Of a stretch of 64,000 nucleotides of DNA, positions 9,078 to 18,433 are shown piece after piece; position 1 is the first letter of the stretch; each line of letters opens with the position of its first letter. Made by a program: the position numbers and the translations under genes. The DNA comes from Eoetvoesiella caeni (GTDB taxonomy: Bacteria > Pseudomonadota > Gammaproteobacteria > Burkholderiales > Burkholderiaceae_B). The DNA is taken from assembly GCF_003315175.1 (NCBI RefSeq), contig NZ_QNRQ01000001.1:1-64000 (forward strand), read 5' to 3'. The notes below the pieces were generated by a model. The model saw nothing but the letters and a program-made list of their open reading frames with translations, was not told the DNA's origin and did no database searches.

Positions 9078-9509
9078 TTATCCAAAAACGTGGCGCACGA
9101 TGTAGACAGTCACAAATCCGGCCGACATAAATGCCAGCGTTGCCGCCAACGAACGCGGTGAGCGTCGAGACAGGCCGCACACGCCATGTCCGCTGGTGCA
9201 GCCGGATCCGTAGCGAGTGCCGATTCCAACCAATAACCCGGCCACAATGAGAGTCGGCAAATCGGCATCGATTCGGACGTCTGGAAGGGGTCGTGCAAGC
9301 GCATAGATTATGGGCGCGGCCAACATACCAGCAATGAAAGCAAGGCGCCATGCAATATTGCCGCTGGCTGGCCTGAATAGACCGCCTACAATACCGCTGA
9401 TACCTGCAATTCTGCCATTGAAGAACAAAAACATTGCAGCTGCCAAACCAATCATCAGACCGCCAACAAGCGACGTCCATGGCGTGAAGTGAGTCCAGTC
9501 AATCGTCAT
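9078..9509 (-). CDS. YeeE/YedE-type sulfur transporter, N-terminal half protein
   Basis: Partner half-transporter of 143 residues with hydrophobic segments and the family hallmark GSGCTSGHGVCGLSR, whose cysteines contact the sulfur substrate in characterised YeeE proteins. The ATG at 9509 begins 1 base after the stop of the bigR-like gene, so translation is probably coupled. A longer start upstream would run through the bigR gene in another frame and was rejected. In bigR operons such proteins accompany sulfide and persulfide detoxification. Confidence 0.85.
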   Translation of the reverse strand: MTIDWTHFTPWTSLVGGLMIGLAAAMFLFFNGRIAGISGIVGGLFRPASGNIAWRLAFIAGMLAAPIIYALARPLPDVRIDADLPTLIVAGLLVGIGTRYGSGCTSGHGVCGLSRRSPRSLAATLAFMSAGFVTVYIVRHVFG

Positions 9510-9510
9510 A

Positions 9511-9837
9511 TCATTTCTTCTCATCGTTAGGGCAGTACAACTTGTACAGTACTTCAAGCACAGCCAGCGCTTCTTGGCTAGCGATGCTGTAAAAAATCTG
9601 CTTGCCTTCACGGCGCGTATGCACTGCTTGTTCTTCACGCAATACGGCTAGTTGCTGCGAAAGCGTCGGTTGTCGAATGCCGGTAGTGCTCTCCAGCGCA
9701 CTCACAGAGTGCTCACCCCGAGTCATCTGGCACAGTAGAAGGAGACGATGCGGATTGGCAAGAGCTTTCAGGAGGTCGCACGCTCTTCCGGCGGCCGCCT
9801 GAAGCTTTAAAAAGTCAATTTGCTCTGAGGTAGTCAT
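9511..9837 (-). CDS. bigR: BigR/SqrR-type persulfide-sensing ArsR-family repressor
   Basis: Winged-helix repressor of 108 residues. Two cysteines, C36 (LLLLCQM) and C102 (LYCPND), are 66 residues apart, the same spacing as C42/C108 of BigR and C41/C107 of SqrR, which form a tetrasulfide bridge on exposure to reactive sulfur. That identity of spacing is the strongest evidence. The ATG at 9837 was preferred because the upstream extension is AT-rich intergenic DNA. It heads a minus-strand operon with the two YeeE-type genes and is divergent from the persulfide dioxygenase gene, with an operator-like region between them. Confidence 0.88.
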   Translation of the reverse strand: MTTSEQIDFLKLQAAAGRACDLLKALANPHRLLLLCQMTRGEHSVSALESTTGIRQPTLSQQLAVLREEQAVHTRREGKQIFYSIASQEALAVLEVLYKLYCPNDEKK

Positions 9838-9868
9838 AAGGAACCGGGCGAAAATGTACTTTACATAT

Positions 9869-9907
9869 ACATTATACATTATTAATATATATAAAAAGGT
9901 ATAATGT
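9869..9907. promoter_or_regulatory. Candidate BigR operator in the divergent promoter region
   Basis: ACATTATAC at 9869-9877 and GTATAATGT at 9899-9907 form a perfect 9-bp inverted repeat separated by an AT-rich 21-base spacer that itself contains TTAATATATA-type sequence. The region is far more AT-rich than its surroundings and lies between the divergent bigR and persulfide dioxygenase genes, where BigR-type repressors bind. Binding is inferred. Confidence 0.55.
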
Positions 9908-9949
9908 TTGGTATATATAGATTTTTTAATAACCTGATGCGGAGCCGCC

Positions 9950-10699
9950 ATGATCTTTCGACAACTATACGAGCCTCTGTCCAGCACCTATACCTACTTG
10001 TTGGGTGACGAGCAAAGTGGTCAGGCCATTCTCATTGATCCAGTCATCTCAGCAATGCACCGCGATTTGGCCGAAGTTCAAGGCCTTGGTCTGAGGCTCG
10101 CCTACACTGTCGAAACCCATATACATGCTGATCACATTACCGCCGCGCTAGAGTTCAAGCGGATGATGGGAAGCAAGATTGCCGCGCCGGCGTATGATTG
10201 CTTGCCATGCGCTGACGTCGGTGTCGAGGAAGGCAAGCCGTTTGGAGTTGGCGGCATCATGCTGCATCCTCTCCATACGCCGGGTCATACAGATGGACAT
10301 TTCGCATACATCTTCAATGACCGCGTTTTTACTGGCGATGCGTTGATGATTGATGGTTGTGGCCGTACCGATTTTCAGAACGGCGACGCCGCTACGTTGT
10401 ACAGAAGCGTCCGAGAAAAGCTGTTTGTACTACCGGATGAGACGCTCGTATATCCGGCCCATGACTACGTTGGGCGCCATGTGTCCTCTATTGCACAGGA
10501 AAAGGCTCGCAACCCGCGATTGGGCGGTGACAAAACGCTCGATGAGTTCACGTACATAATGGCCAGCCTGAACTTGCCTTATCCGAAGTTTATCGACTAT
10601 GCCGTGCCGGGCAATCGGCAGTGTGGTGTTTGTCCGACAGATCTACCGGAGAATCTCGAAAATTATTGCCGTCAGATCACTCATAGTACACAAGGATGA
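9950..10699 (+). CDS. ETHE1/Blh-type persulfide dioxygenase (MBL fold)
   Basis: Metallo-beta-lactamase-fold non-haem iron enzyme of 249 residues that oxidises persulfides such as glutathione persulfide to sulfite. Metal-binding signatures THIHADH, TPGHTDGH and GDALMIDGCGRTDF are all present and are the ones that separate ETHE1/Blh proteins from glyoxalase II. There is a GGAG-containing leader before the ATG at 9950. It is divergent from bigR and should be derepressed by sulfide stress. A rhodanese domain, sometimes fused in this family, is absent. Confidence 0.88.
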   Translation: MIFRQLYEPLSSTYTYLLGDEQSGQAILIDPVISAMHRDLAEVQGLGLRLAYTVETHIHADHITAALEFKRMMGSKIAAPAYDCLPCADVGVEEGKPFGVGGIMLHPLHTPGHTDGHFAYIFNDRVFTGDALMIDGCGRTDFQNGDAATLYRSVREKLFVLPDETLVYPAHDYVGRHVSSIAQEKARNPRLGGDKTLDEFTYIMASLNLPYPKFIDYAVPGNRQCGVCPTDLPENLENYCRQITHSTQG

Positions 10700-10800
10700 A
10701 GATGAGTTCCGAAAGGTAATTTTCATAATGAAACAACTGCTCTCACCCGAGCGCTTACCTCCCCTGCTGGCACCACCGATACGATGCATATACGACATGA

Positions 10801-13365
10801 TTAGTTGGCGTAGCGCTGCATGGCTCTTTTGAAGGTCTCAAGCCAGATAGCCATAATCGCGACCATGATCGCGGCAAATCCCCAATCGAAAAATTCCGGT
10901 CGACGGAACTGGAAAATTTCATTGGCCATTGGAACTGTGGTTATGGCGATCAACAGTCCTGTAATCAAGACGATGAACCCAATCAAAAGATTACTGCTTT
11001 TACTTGCACCTGCAGACAAGGAGACGGAAAACTCGCCATTTTTTACGACCAACAAGAGAACTCCGGCAACAAGCGATATATAGACGATGACCCGCTCCTG
11101 GGTTTCACTTAATGCAGGCATGCTGCCCAGCATCCAATACCCCAACAGCAGAATGAAGCTGATGCCGACCCCTTGGACGATGGCGTAACCTAGGTTGGAA
11201 AGCGAAAATGGCGTGTGAGTTAGCTCGCGCGGAGGACGTTTCATGATATCGGACTTTTCAGGCTGCGCCTCAAACACGATAGAACACGAGGGATCGATAA
11301 TGAGCTCCAGGAGCACGATGTGAAGTGGAAACAAGACGATCGGCCAATGAAACAAGGTTGGAAAAAGCGCCAAGGCCACCACAGGAACGTGCACAGCGAA
11401 AATGAATCGTATCGCGCAGGTAATATTGTCGTAGATGCGGCGCCCCTGCCTTACCGATAGCACAATGCTGGCAAAGCTGTCATCCATTAAAATCAGGTCA
11501 GCGGCTTCGCGTGCAACGTCCGTGCCGCGCTCGCCCATGGCAATACCGATATTCGCTGCCTGAAGGGCCGGCGCATCGTTCACGCCGTCTCCCGTCATCG
11601 CGACCACCTCGCCATTTCTTTGCAGTAGCTGTACAAGCCGCAATTTCTGCTCAGGCTTCAATCGAGCGCACAAATCGATATAGCCCAATTTTTTCGCTAG
11701 CTCTATGTCGTTCATCTCTGCGACTTCGGCTCCTGTAATGAGGTCCAATCGTTCGCTCAGACCGACCTGCTGCCCAATTGCTCTCGCCGTGGCCGGATGG
11801 TCGCCAGTCATCATGATGACCCGAATGCCTGCCGAGCGGCACTCTGAAATAGCTTGCTTCACGTCGGGCCGCGGGGGATCGACAAATCCGACGAACCCCA
11901 GGAAAATGAAATTAAAATCCCGCTGGTCCGGCGGAAGGTTCTCGGCGTGCCACGACCCTTTGGCCACGCCAAGTACCCTGAGGCCCGATTCAGCCATCGC
12001 GGCGGCGCGAAGCTGCATCGCTTCGTGGGTTCTTTCGGGAAGACGGCATAGGTCGAGGATCGTCTCAGGCGCGCCCTTGGTGGCTATCAGGTACTCTGAA
12101 GATTCTTCAGCGCTATACACATTGGTCATAGCCAGAACGCTGGAAGACAAGTCATACTTTGCCGCCTGGCGCAGCCCTTCTCCCGGTCGCCTGGATTCCT
12201 TCAAGCTGCGCTGCTCGAATTGTTGAATGGCTTTCTCCATGGGATCGAACGGATCGGCAGGACTAGCCAGCATGGCAATTCGGCAAAGTTCGTGAAACTC
12301 ATTGGGCAAGGGCGTCGAATTGTCATCATGAAACTGCGCGGTTTCAGTGGATAATTGCGCAACCTTCATGCGGTTTTGCGTGATCGTGCCTGTTTTGTCG
12401 ACAGCTAGAATAGTGATGGCCCCCAACGCTTCCAGTCCGGACATCTGTCGGGTAAGGACTTTCTTCTTTGCCATTCGCCATGCGCCAAGAGCCAAGAACA
12501 CGGTAAGCACTAACGGTATCTCTTCTGGAAGGACCGCCATGATCAATGCGATCGCGGCTAATAAGCTATCAAGCAATGGCCTGCCGTCCCAGGACCAGGA
12601 AACCACAAAGACCAGGGCCGCAATCAGCAAGCCAAGCGTCGTCATCTGCCAAACGATCCTGCGAGATGCAAGCGTCAGCCCGGATGGCAGGGATTCCACT
12701 CTGCTCAAGGACTCCCCTATTCTGCCGACTGCCGTTTCGGTTCCGATAGCGGTTATCTGCACTACTCCTTCGCCTTTTGTGACCACAGTGCTTGCAAACA
12801 GCAACGGTAGCCCTGCATTGCTTGCGTCTGCCACTGGCGCTGCTCCGACCGTACTCTCCGAAACGGGCGGTGCGACTTTCTCGATGGCTATCGCTTCGCC
12901 CGAGAGCAAAGACTCATCAACCGAGATGCTGCCGCGCAGAAGAACCCCATCGGCAGCGATACGGTCTCCTTCATGCAGCACCAGAAGGTCTCCGCGAACC
13001 ACGTGCGGGCCCGGGATGCGTGTTGGTTGTCCGTCCCTGATTACGAGGGCTAGCGGCGCGGACAGATCGCGCAATGCCTCCAGCGCCCGCCGGGCCCTTC
13101 GTTGCTGAAGTAGCGTTATGGAAATGACGATAAACACCGAGGCCATTAAGAATGCGGCCTCGGTTTTATCGCCCAACAATAGGTATATCCCGCTAGCGGA
13201 CAAGAGCATGATAAACATGGGTTCGGCCGCGACGCTGCCCAGCATCGTCCACACTGACTTGCGGGCGTTGTCAGGTAAACGATTGGGGCCTTCCGTAAGA
13301 AGGCGGCAGGCAGCTTCCGTAGAGCTTAGCCCCGGGGGCAGTTGCGCGCCAGACCCGACATTCAT
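10801..13365 (-). CDS. Cation-transporting P-type ATPase of uncertain ion specificity
   Basis: Inner-membrane P-type ATPase of 854 residues. It has an N-terminal cation-ATPase domain, an actuator loop (SGEAIAIEK), M4 with VLPEEIP in place of the usual PEGLP, the phosphorylation site DKTGTITQN, the TGDHPATA segment and the hinge TGDGVNDAPAL, then six C-terminal membrane spans. M6 carries ELIIDPSCSIVFE, unlike Ca2+-ATPases. The start at 13365 has GAGG 8 bases upstream. It is most like the PMA1/PacL-related group, but the unusual M4 and M6 residues mean that the transported ion cannot be named. No metal-binding N-terminal HMA domain is present. Confidence 0.85.
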   Translation of the reverse strand: MNVGSGAQLPPGLSSTEAACRLLTEGPNRLPDNARKSVWTMLGSVAAEPMFIMLLSASGIYLLLGDKTEAAFLMASVFIVISITLLQQRRARRALEALRDLSAPLALVIRDGQPTRIPGPHVVRGDLLVLHEGDRIAADGVLLRGSISVDESLLSGEAIAIEKVAPPVSESTVGAAPVADASNAGLPLLFASTVVTKGEGVVQITAIGTETAVGRIGESLSRVESLPSGLTLASRRIVWQMTTLGLLIAALVFVVSWSWDGRPLLDSLLAAIALIMAVLPEEIPLVLTVFLALGAWRMAKKKVLTRQMSGLEALGAITILAVDKTGTITQNRMKVAQLSTETAQFHDDNSTPLPNEFHELCRIAMLASPADPFDPMEKAIQQFEQRSLKESRRPGEGLRQAAKYDLSSSVLAMTNVYSAEESSEYLIATKGAPETILDLCRLPERTHEAMQLRAAAMAESGLRVLGVAKGSWHAENLPPDQRDFNFIFLGFVGFVDPPRPDVKQAISECRSAGIRVIMMTGDHPATARAIGQQVGLSERLDLITGAEVAEMNDIELAKKLGYIDLCARLKPEQKLRLVQLLQRNGEVVAMTGDGVNDAPALQAANIGIAMGERGTDVAREAADLILMDDSFASIVLSVRQGRRIYDNITCAIRFIFAVHVPVVALALFPTLFHWPIVLFPLHIVLLELIIDPSCSIVFEAQPEKSDIMKRPPRELTHTPFSLSNLGYAIVQGVGISFILLLGYWMLGSMPALSETQERVIVYISLVAGVLLLVVKNGEFSVSLSAGASKSSNLLIGFIVLITGLLIAITTVPMANEIFQFRRPEFFDWGFAAIMVAIMAIWLETFKRAMQRYAN

Positions 13366-13653
13366 ACATATTTCCTCTCGACACCTCGCGTCTTGCAATT
13401 ATGCGCCAGAAAATGGCCAATACCTTGACGACAATCAATATCCATCCATCATCGGCATTGGTACATGTCCTTAAGAACATGCGGACAGCGCAGATCCAAG
13501 ACAGCGCAGCAGCAAAAGAACAACGGTGTCTCGCTGCCTGCGTTGGCCGGATTACAATAACCCGAGTTATCGCACTTCGTTCACACATCACTGTGCCGCA
13601 AGGCCAAGGAGACGATCATATCCCCGAAGCCCAGTTCCGGTCCTTTAGTCGCG

Positions 13654-14535
13654 TTGGCCCTAGGTGGTGGAGCAGCGCGAGGCTGGGCTCACATCGGCGT
13701 CATTCTGGCTCTGGAAGAGCATGGGATAAGGCCCGACATTGTGTGCGGGACGTCCATCGGTGCCTTGGTCGGCGCCGCCTATTCAGTCGGAGAAATAGAG
13801 CGCTTTAAAGACTGGGCGGTCGGACTTACAATCAAGAACGTAGTCGGCTTCATGGACATCGCGCTCAACGGCGGCGTGTTGAAGGGCGAGCGTCTGATGG
13901 CATTTTTTCGCCAGAACTTCATCGACTGTTCCATAGAAGACATGGAACTTCCTTTTGGAGCGGTCGCGACGGCCCTGCACACAGGCGCAGAGGTATGGTT
14001 GCGCAGCGGATCGGCGCTAGACGCCATACGCGCCTCCATTGCCCTGCCGGGCCTATTTGCCCCTGTCTGGCATTCAGGAAGGCTGCTGGTCGATGGTGGC
14101 TTGGTGAATCCTGTTCCTGTGTCGCTTGCCCATGCAATGGGCGCGGATATTGTGATAGCTGTCGACTTGAGCTCCGACACACTAGGCAGGCACCTCATTC
14201 AACCGCCTGTCAAGACCAGTAAGTCGGGCTCTCCCGCTTCTGAATGGGTACGTAAGATCAAGTCCGAGGTCGGGGCCACGCTATTTTCCGATGCGAGCGA
14301 CGAGCACAGGCTACCATCGGTGCTAGACGTCGTAGCATCGAGCTTGAATATTATGCAAGTACGCATCACCCGTAGCCGGATGGCGGGTGAACCGCCGGAC
14401 ATCATCATCACGCCTAAGCTTGCTCACTTGGGGCTACTGGACTTTCATCGGGCACAGCAAGCCATCGAAGCGGGCCGTGAATCGGTAGAATTGTGTCTGC
14501 CTGCTATAAAGGGACTGAGACTAAGAGGTTCGTAG
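13654..14535 (+). CDS. Patatin-like phospholipase, RssA-type
   Basis: Serine lipase or acyl hydrolase of the bacterial patatin family (about 293 residues from the TTG at 13654). The oxyanion loop GGGAARGW, the nucleophile elbow GTSIGA and the catalytic DGG in LLVDGGLVNP form the Ser-Asp dyad. Family members usually begin 10-15 residues before the glycine loop, and here the frame is open upstream with good coding sense (PLVALALGGG). A strong AAGGAG at 13606-13611 sits 6 bases before an ATA codon at 13618, so translation may begin there with a rare start. It is divergent from the P-type ATPase. The lipid substrate is unknown. Confidence 0.85.
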   Translation: MALGGGAARGWAHIGVILALEEHGIRPDIVCGTSIGALVGAAYSVGEIERFKDWAVGLTIKNVVGFMDIALNGGVLKGERLMAFFRQNFIDCSIEDMELPFGAVATALHTGAEVWLRSGSALDAIRASIALPGLFAPVWHSGRLLVDGGLVNPVPVSLAHAMGADIVIAVDLSSDTLGRHLIQPPVKTSKSGSPASEWVRKIKSEVGATLFSDASDEHRLPSVLDVVASSLNIMQVRITRSRMAGEPPDIIITPKLAHLGLLDFHRAQQAIEAGRESVELCLPAIKGLRLRGS

Positions 14536-14649
14536 CCTTGCTGCTCCTGGTACTACTTATTCGTTTCATGGTTATTAATCACTGGTTTTAGCCTGACGGG
14601 ACTACCTATGGCCGGGTCGAGCGCCAGGCGCAACTCTAACCTGCTGGTC

Positions 14650-15651
14650 TCAACTCGGGTGGCATGCAAGGCTTGATCGGTCAGGAGGCGTGCCAAAACG
14701 ACCCAACCCTACCTCCGTTAACTCTTCAGCGCGACGCAAGAGGAACATCACGTCCATTGTCATGCGCTGTGCCATGCTCAGACCTTCGTCTGGCCCCGCC
14801 ACCAATAAGGCCGTGGCCCAAGCATCTGCAAGCATGCAGGTGCGCGCAAGGACCGTGACCGAGGCTACGGCGTTGTTCACGGGAGCGCAGCGGCGTGGGT
14901 CCATTGTGTGCGCGATACGTATATCGCCTATTTCAAGATAGCGTCGGTAGTCCCCCGATGTAGCCACGGCAAGTTCCTCCAGCTCGATGACCCCGTGCAC
15001 CGCCCGGCACCCCACATCGGGACGTTCAAGCGCCACAGCCCAGGGCACGCCGCCGGCTTGGCCTCCTACAGCACGCAGCTCACCGTCGAGCGCTACGAGC
15101 GCATGTCGTACGCCATGCTGCTGCAGCATGTGCACCATGCGGTCTACCGCGTATCCTTTCGCAATGCCACACAAATCGAGCCCCAAAGGTGCATGCTTGC
15201 GAGCACGGCCGCCGGGAATGTCGAGCTCAAGCTTTGCGTTCGCCGTGAGAGCGGCACACTGGCGTGCGGCGCGTATCGCTTGTGCGTCGGGTGCATCGCG
15301 CACCGCGCCAAATCCCCAGGCATCTACAAGCATCCCCATGCATGGATTGAATGCGCCGGCACTCAAGCGGTGAATATCGAGCGCACAGTCCAGTACTTGC
15401 AGTATTTCGGCGGAAAGGTTTACCCACTGCCTTACGGGCGCGCGATTGAATCGCGTAAGGTCGCTGCCTGGCTTCCATGGGGACATCTGCGCGTCCACCT
15501 GTTCCACCGCAGTGGCAAGGGCCTGGCGTAAGGCCGCAAGATTCTCGGTGTTGTCCACATCCATGCTGACTGACCAACGTGTGCCCATGGTCGCACCGTG
15601 CAGTGTGGTCCGTTTACAAGACGCAGCAGCCTCAGAAAACATCTTCGGCAT
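14650..15651 (-). CDS. apbE: ApbE-type FAD:protein FMN transferase
   Basis: Attaches FMN covalently to threonine of extracytoplasmic flavoproteins using FAD and Mg2+. The 333-residue protein shows the family features GATMGTRWSV, the DLCGIAKGYAVD segment that binds FAD, GGELRA-like (here DGELRAVGG), ATSGDY and HTMDPR. No clear signal peptide is seen at the chosen start. It overlaps the preceding reductase gene by 20 bases, so the two are translationally coupled. In this operon the likely client would be a periplasmic or membrane flavoprotein linked to the PepSY reductase, but no obvious DXXTGA-type target is encoded next to it. Confidence 0.88.
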   Translation of the reverse strand: MPKMFSEAAASCKRTTLHGATMGTRWSVSMDVDNTENLAALRQALATAVEQVDAQMSPWKPGSDLTRFNRAPVRQWVNLSAEILQVLDCALDIHRLSAGAFNPCMGMLVDAWGFGAVRDAPDAQAIRAARQCAALTANAKLELDIPGGRARKHAPLGLDLCGIAKGYAVDRMVHMLQQHGVRHALVALDGELRAVGGQAGGVPWAVALERPDVGCRAVHGVIELEELAVATSGDYRRYLEIGDIRIAHTMDPRRCAPVNNAVASVTVLARTCMLADAWATALLVAGPDEGLSMAQRMTMDVMFLLRRAEELTEVGLGRFGTPPDRSSLACHPS

Positions 15652-17836
15652 AACGCTCCTTTGCTCTTAGCGCCGATACGCTCAACCGCAGCGGTGCCAG
15701 TACCACGTCCAGAGTCTCGGCTACACCCTGCGCCATGGCTCGGCTGCCGCAAACACGCACGATCGCGCCTTGCGCTATCAGGTCGCGCACGCGCTCGGCC
15801 TCCCGCCGCAGGGCATCCTGCACGTAGCCGCCGCCTGGTACGCGCGAGAAAGCCGTCTGCAAAGTCGTCAAGCGCCCGTCGGCCAGCCAGCCTTGGATTT
15901 CTGGCCCAAAGTAGAAGTCCCGCGTTGGATCACGCCCTCCGAAGTACAGGTGCATCGGCCTTCGCCTGTCGTTGCGGCGGATGAAGCCGGCCAGTGGTGC
16001 CACGCCTGTTCCCGCCCCGATCAGGAGCACAGGCTGTCGTGATCGCGGCAGCGCAAAGCCGGAGTTGGACCGGATAAAGGCAGCGATGCAATCCCCTGCC
16101 TGGAGGCCCAGCAAATGGGTAGAACAGAGGCCCCCGGACATATGGCGCACGCAAATTTCCAGAAACCCGTCCTCCCAGCCTGACGCCAAGGAGTAGTACC
16201 GCGGCACGGATGAACCCGGCGGCAAGATGCCCACGAGATCACCCGCGGCAAATCGCGCCAGGCCGCGCCCGCGCAGACGCGCGCCCAGGTCTTGTATAGG
16301 CCACGAAAAGCGCAATATCGCCGCGGCCTGCCCGAAAGCATCGGGATAGTCTTGCCGCGCAACAAGAGTAAGAGCAACGGTGGCAGGCACGCGCGGCACA
16401 TGTTCCAGCACTAGCGGTTCGCCGAGAGCCTGTGCCAGGGCAACGCCCCAGCGCGCAAACTGCTGACCCGATTGCTGATGGATGCGCTCGAGCGGTAGCA
16501 GCGAAGACCAGCCCCGAGCACGCAATGTCTGGTCTAGTGCCTCGGCATACGCGCAGAAGGAAGGGAACAGCCGGTCGCCAAAGCCCAACACCGTCACCGG
16601 CACGGCGCCGGCGTTGAGCATGGCAATGTGCTTGAGTGCGTGGCTGGCGTGGGCCGGAGCTTGACCTTCACCGTAAGTTGCCGCAAGTACAAATACCTGT
16701 CGTGCCGAGGCCGTGGTTCGGAAGTCTTCCAAAGGGCTGGTGTACACGCGGTGGCCGCTTTTCCTCAATGCATCGTGCAACGTCTGTGCAAAGCCCCAGG
16801 TACTGCCGCCTTCGCTGGCAACGAAGATCAGCACGTCCGCCTGTGTCGGCGGGCTGTTGCCCGTAATATGCGGAGCCTGGCTACGTACTTGCCACCAAAT
16901 GACAACGCCCGATAGCCAGAACAGGAGCACGCTAGCCCCCGTGAGCCCTAATATTACGGCCCAAGGCCAAGCCGCTTCCCCTGTATGCAGCACCAAAGCC
17001 CAGTCGTAAACACGTTGCGCAACGGTTGCGTCCTGCCATGCCAGCAACTGGCCCGAGTACCGATCAATCCAGCCTCGGCCTTGCGTGGTGACGACCTTCC
17101 AGGTGTCCTGTGGGTCGGTCGCGCCAGGAATGTTCAGTTGGCGCAAATCCTTGACCATGAGGCTTTGCAGTGTTGCAAGCTGTGCTCCGGGCAAGTCAGG
17201 CCTGCCGGTGACTAGTGAGGCGACTTCAGGTTCGATCCTCGTGTCCAGCGCCACCAGATCCAAGGTAGAGGCGCTCATGGTCAGCGCTGTGATCGCAGTC
17301 AAGCAAAGCACTGCTAGTACTACCCGGCCAGCGACCACGTGGATGCGTTGCGCCAGCGAACCACGTACCCGCGCAGTCAGCCGCCTCCAGCCACCCACGC
17401 GTCGCAGCAAAAGCATGAGGGCTGAGATGCACAATAAGCCCATCGCCAGAGCGACGCCGGCTGCGGCCCAGCGCCCAGGGTCGCCCAACAATAGCGAGCG
17501 GTGCAAATTTTTGACCCAGCGAGGCACCGCCGAGGCGTGCCAAGCTCCCAACACTGTGCCATCGGCGGGATTTACGTAAGACGCTTCCGGCTGGTCGCCA
17601 GCGAAGCTAAACACAGCGATGGCACCTGAGGGCAAGCGGCGAATCTCTTCAGCAGCCGGGATGGTGTGGATTACGCGCTGCACCAGCGTGCTGACGGGCA
17701 AAGCTCCCGGAGCGCTGGGCGCCTCCCACGCCTGCTGCACCGGGTCCATCGCCAAGAAGGCCCCGGTGAGACCCAGTAGCACGGCCAAGACGCCAACAGT
17801 CAGACCCAGCCAACGGTGGATCGCTTTCCAGCTCAT
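15632..17836 (-). CDS. PepSY-flavodoxin-FNR fusion flavoreductase
   Basis: Large inner-membrane reductase of 734 residues. The N-terminal 320 residues are a PepSY-associated membrane module with about four spans. A flavodoxin-like FMN domain follows (starting near ADVLIFVASEGGSTWG). The C-terminus is a ferredoxin-NADP reductase domain like CysJ, with RYYSLAS for FAD, GAGTGVAPLAGF for NADPH and a terminal AEDVF-like aromatic. It should pass electrons from cytoplasmic NADPH through FAD and FMN to the membrane. Related PepSY reductases reduce periplasmic ferric complexes. It is followed by apbE and preceded by DUF2271 and PepSY genes, a recurring cluster. Confidence 0.85.
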   Translation of the reverse strand: MSWKAIHRWLGLTVGVLAVLLGLTGAFLAMDPVQQAWEAPSAPGALPVSTLVQRVIHTIPAAEEIRRLPSGAIAVFSFAGDQPEASYVNPADGTVLGAWHASAVPRWVKNLHRSLLLGDPGRWAAAGVALAMGLLCISALMLLLRRVGGWRRLTARVRGSLAQRIHVVAGRVVLAVLCLTAITALTMSASTLDLVALDTRIEPEVASLVTGRPDLPGAQLATLQSLMVKDLRQLNIPGATDPQDTWKVVTTQGRGWIDRYSGQLLAWQDATVAQRVYDWALVLHTGEAAWPWAVILGLTGASVLLFWLSGVVIWWQVRSQAPHITGNSPPTQADVLIFVASEGGSTWGFAQTLHDALRKSGHRVYTSPLEDFRTTASARQVFVLAATYGEGQAPAHASHALKHIAMLNAGAVPVTVLGFGDRLFPSFCAYAEALDQTLRARGWSSLLPLERIHQQSGQQFARWGVALAQALGEPLVLEHVPRVPATVALTLVARQDYPDAFGQAAAILRFSWPIQDLGARLRGRGLARFAAGDLVGILPPGSSVPRYYSLASGWEDGFLEICVRHMSGGLCSTHLLGLQAGDCIAAFIRSNSGFALPRSRQPVLLIGAGTGVAPLAGFIRRNDRRRPMHLYFGGRDPTRDFYFGPEIQGWLADGRLTTLQTAFSRVPGGGYVQDALRREAERVRDLIAQGAIVRVCGSRAMAQGVAETLDVVLAPLRLSVSALRAKERYAEDVF

Positions 17837-17846
17837 GCGAGTTCCT

Positions 17847-18323
17847 TTACTGCAATTGGAATGTCACCGACTGGATGTACTGTTTGCCGGCTTGCGGCTT
17901 GCCAGCATTGGCTCTGGTCAGAGGGATACGGACCTCTGCTGGGCTGTCTCGCATGTCTTCAACAGCGGCATCAAGGCGGATCTCATAGCCTGCGTCAATC
18001 AGTGCATCCGCTAGATCGGCTGTGACCTTCAGAGAGCGCCCTGATCCCACGCTAGCGCCGGTTACACCATCAAGCCGTTTGGCGTCACCGGCCGAAAGGC
18101 GACTCCAGTCGGACAAGTGCTTGTGGTACTTCGCCTTGCCTCCAGCCACCCAAAGCGTACGCACATAGGCGCCTTTGGCATCGGTCAGATACGCCGCCAA
18201 GTAAGCGCCATTGCCGCCGTAGTTCTTAAGTTGAGCGGTCAACGTGATTGGGCTGCTGTGTGCCAGAGCTGGAAGAGCCAGCATGCAGGCGGTGGCTAAT
18301 ATGTTCGAAAGTGGTTTGGACAT
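17847..18323 (-). CDS. DUF2271 periplasmic protein
   Basis: Protein of 158 residues with a clear Sec signal peptide (MLALPALAHSSP cleavage region) and the DUF2271 fold, recognised from AYLTDAKGAYVRTLWV and the following KYHKHLSDW segment. DUF2271 proteins occur next to PepSY reductases and ApbE and are presumed to be redox or flavin partners in the periplasm. It ends 10 bases before the reductase start, so it is in the same operon. Its biochemical role is not known. Confidence 0.8.
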   Translation of the reverse strand: MSKPLSNILATACMLALPALAHSSPITLTAQLKNYGGNGAYLAAYLTDAKGAYVRTLWVAGGKAKYHKHLSDWSRLSAGDAKRLDGVTGASVGSGRSLKVTADLADALIDAGYEIRLDAAVEDMRDSPAEVRIPLTRANAGKPQAGKQYIQSVTFQLQ

Positions 18324-18433
18324 AGTGATGCTCCTATAGCTGCGGTAGTTATTAAGTCTGGCCGCGAAGCATGCGGCCAGTGTCCGTTCAAGCCGATGCT
18401 ATGGCAGGGTGACGGGATGCGCCACACAGTGCC

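Noticed and set aside
13385-13400. TGGCGCA-TAA-TTGCA on the minus strand before the P-type ATPase gene as a sigma-54 promoter
   Set aside because: The GG to GC spacing is 9 bases instead of 10, and sigma-54 promoters rarely tolerate this.
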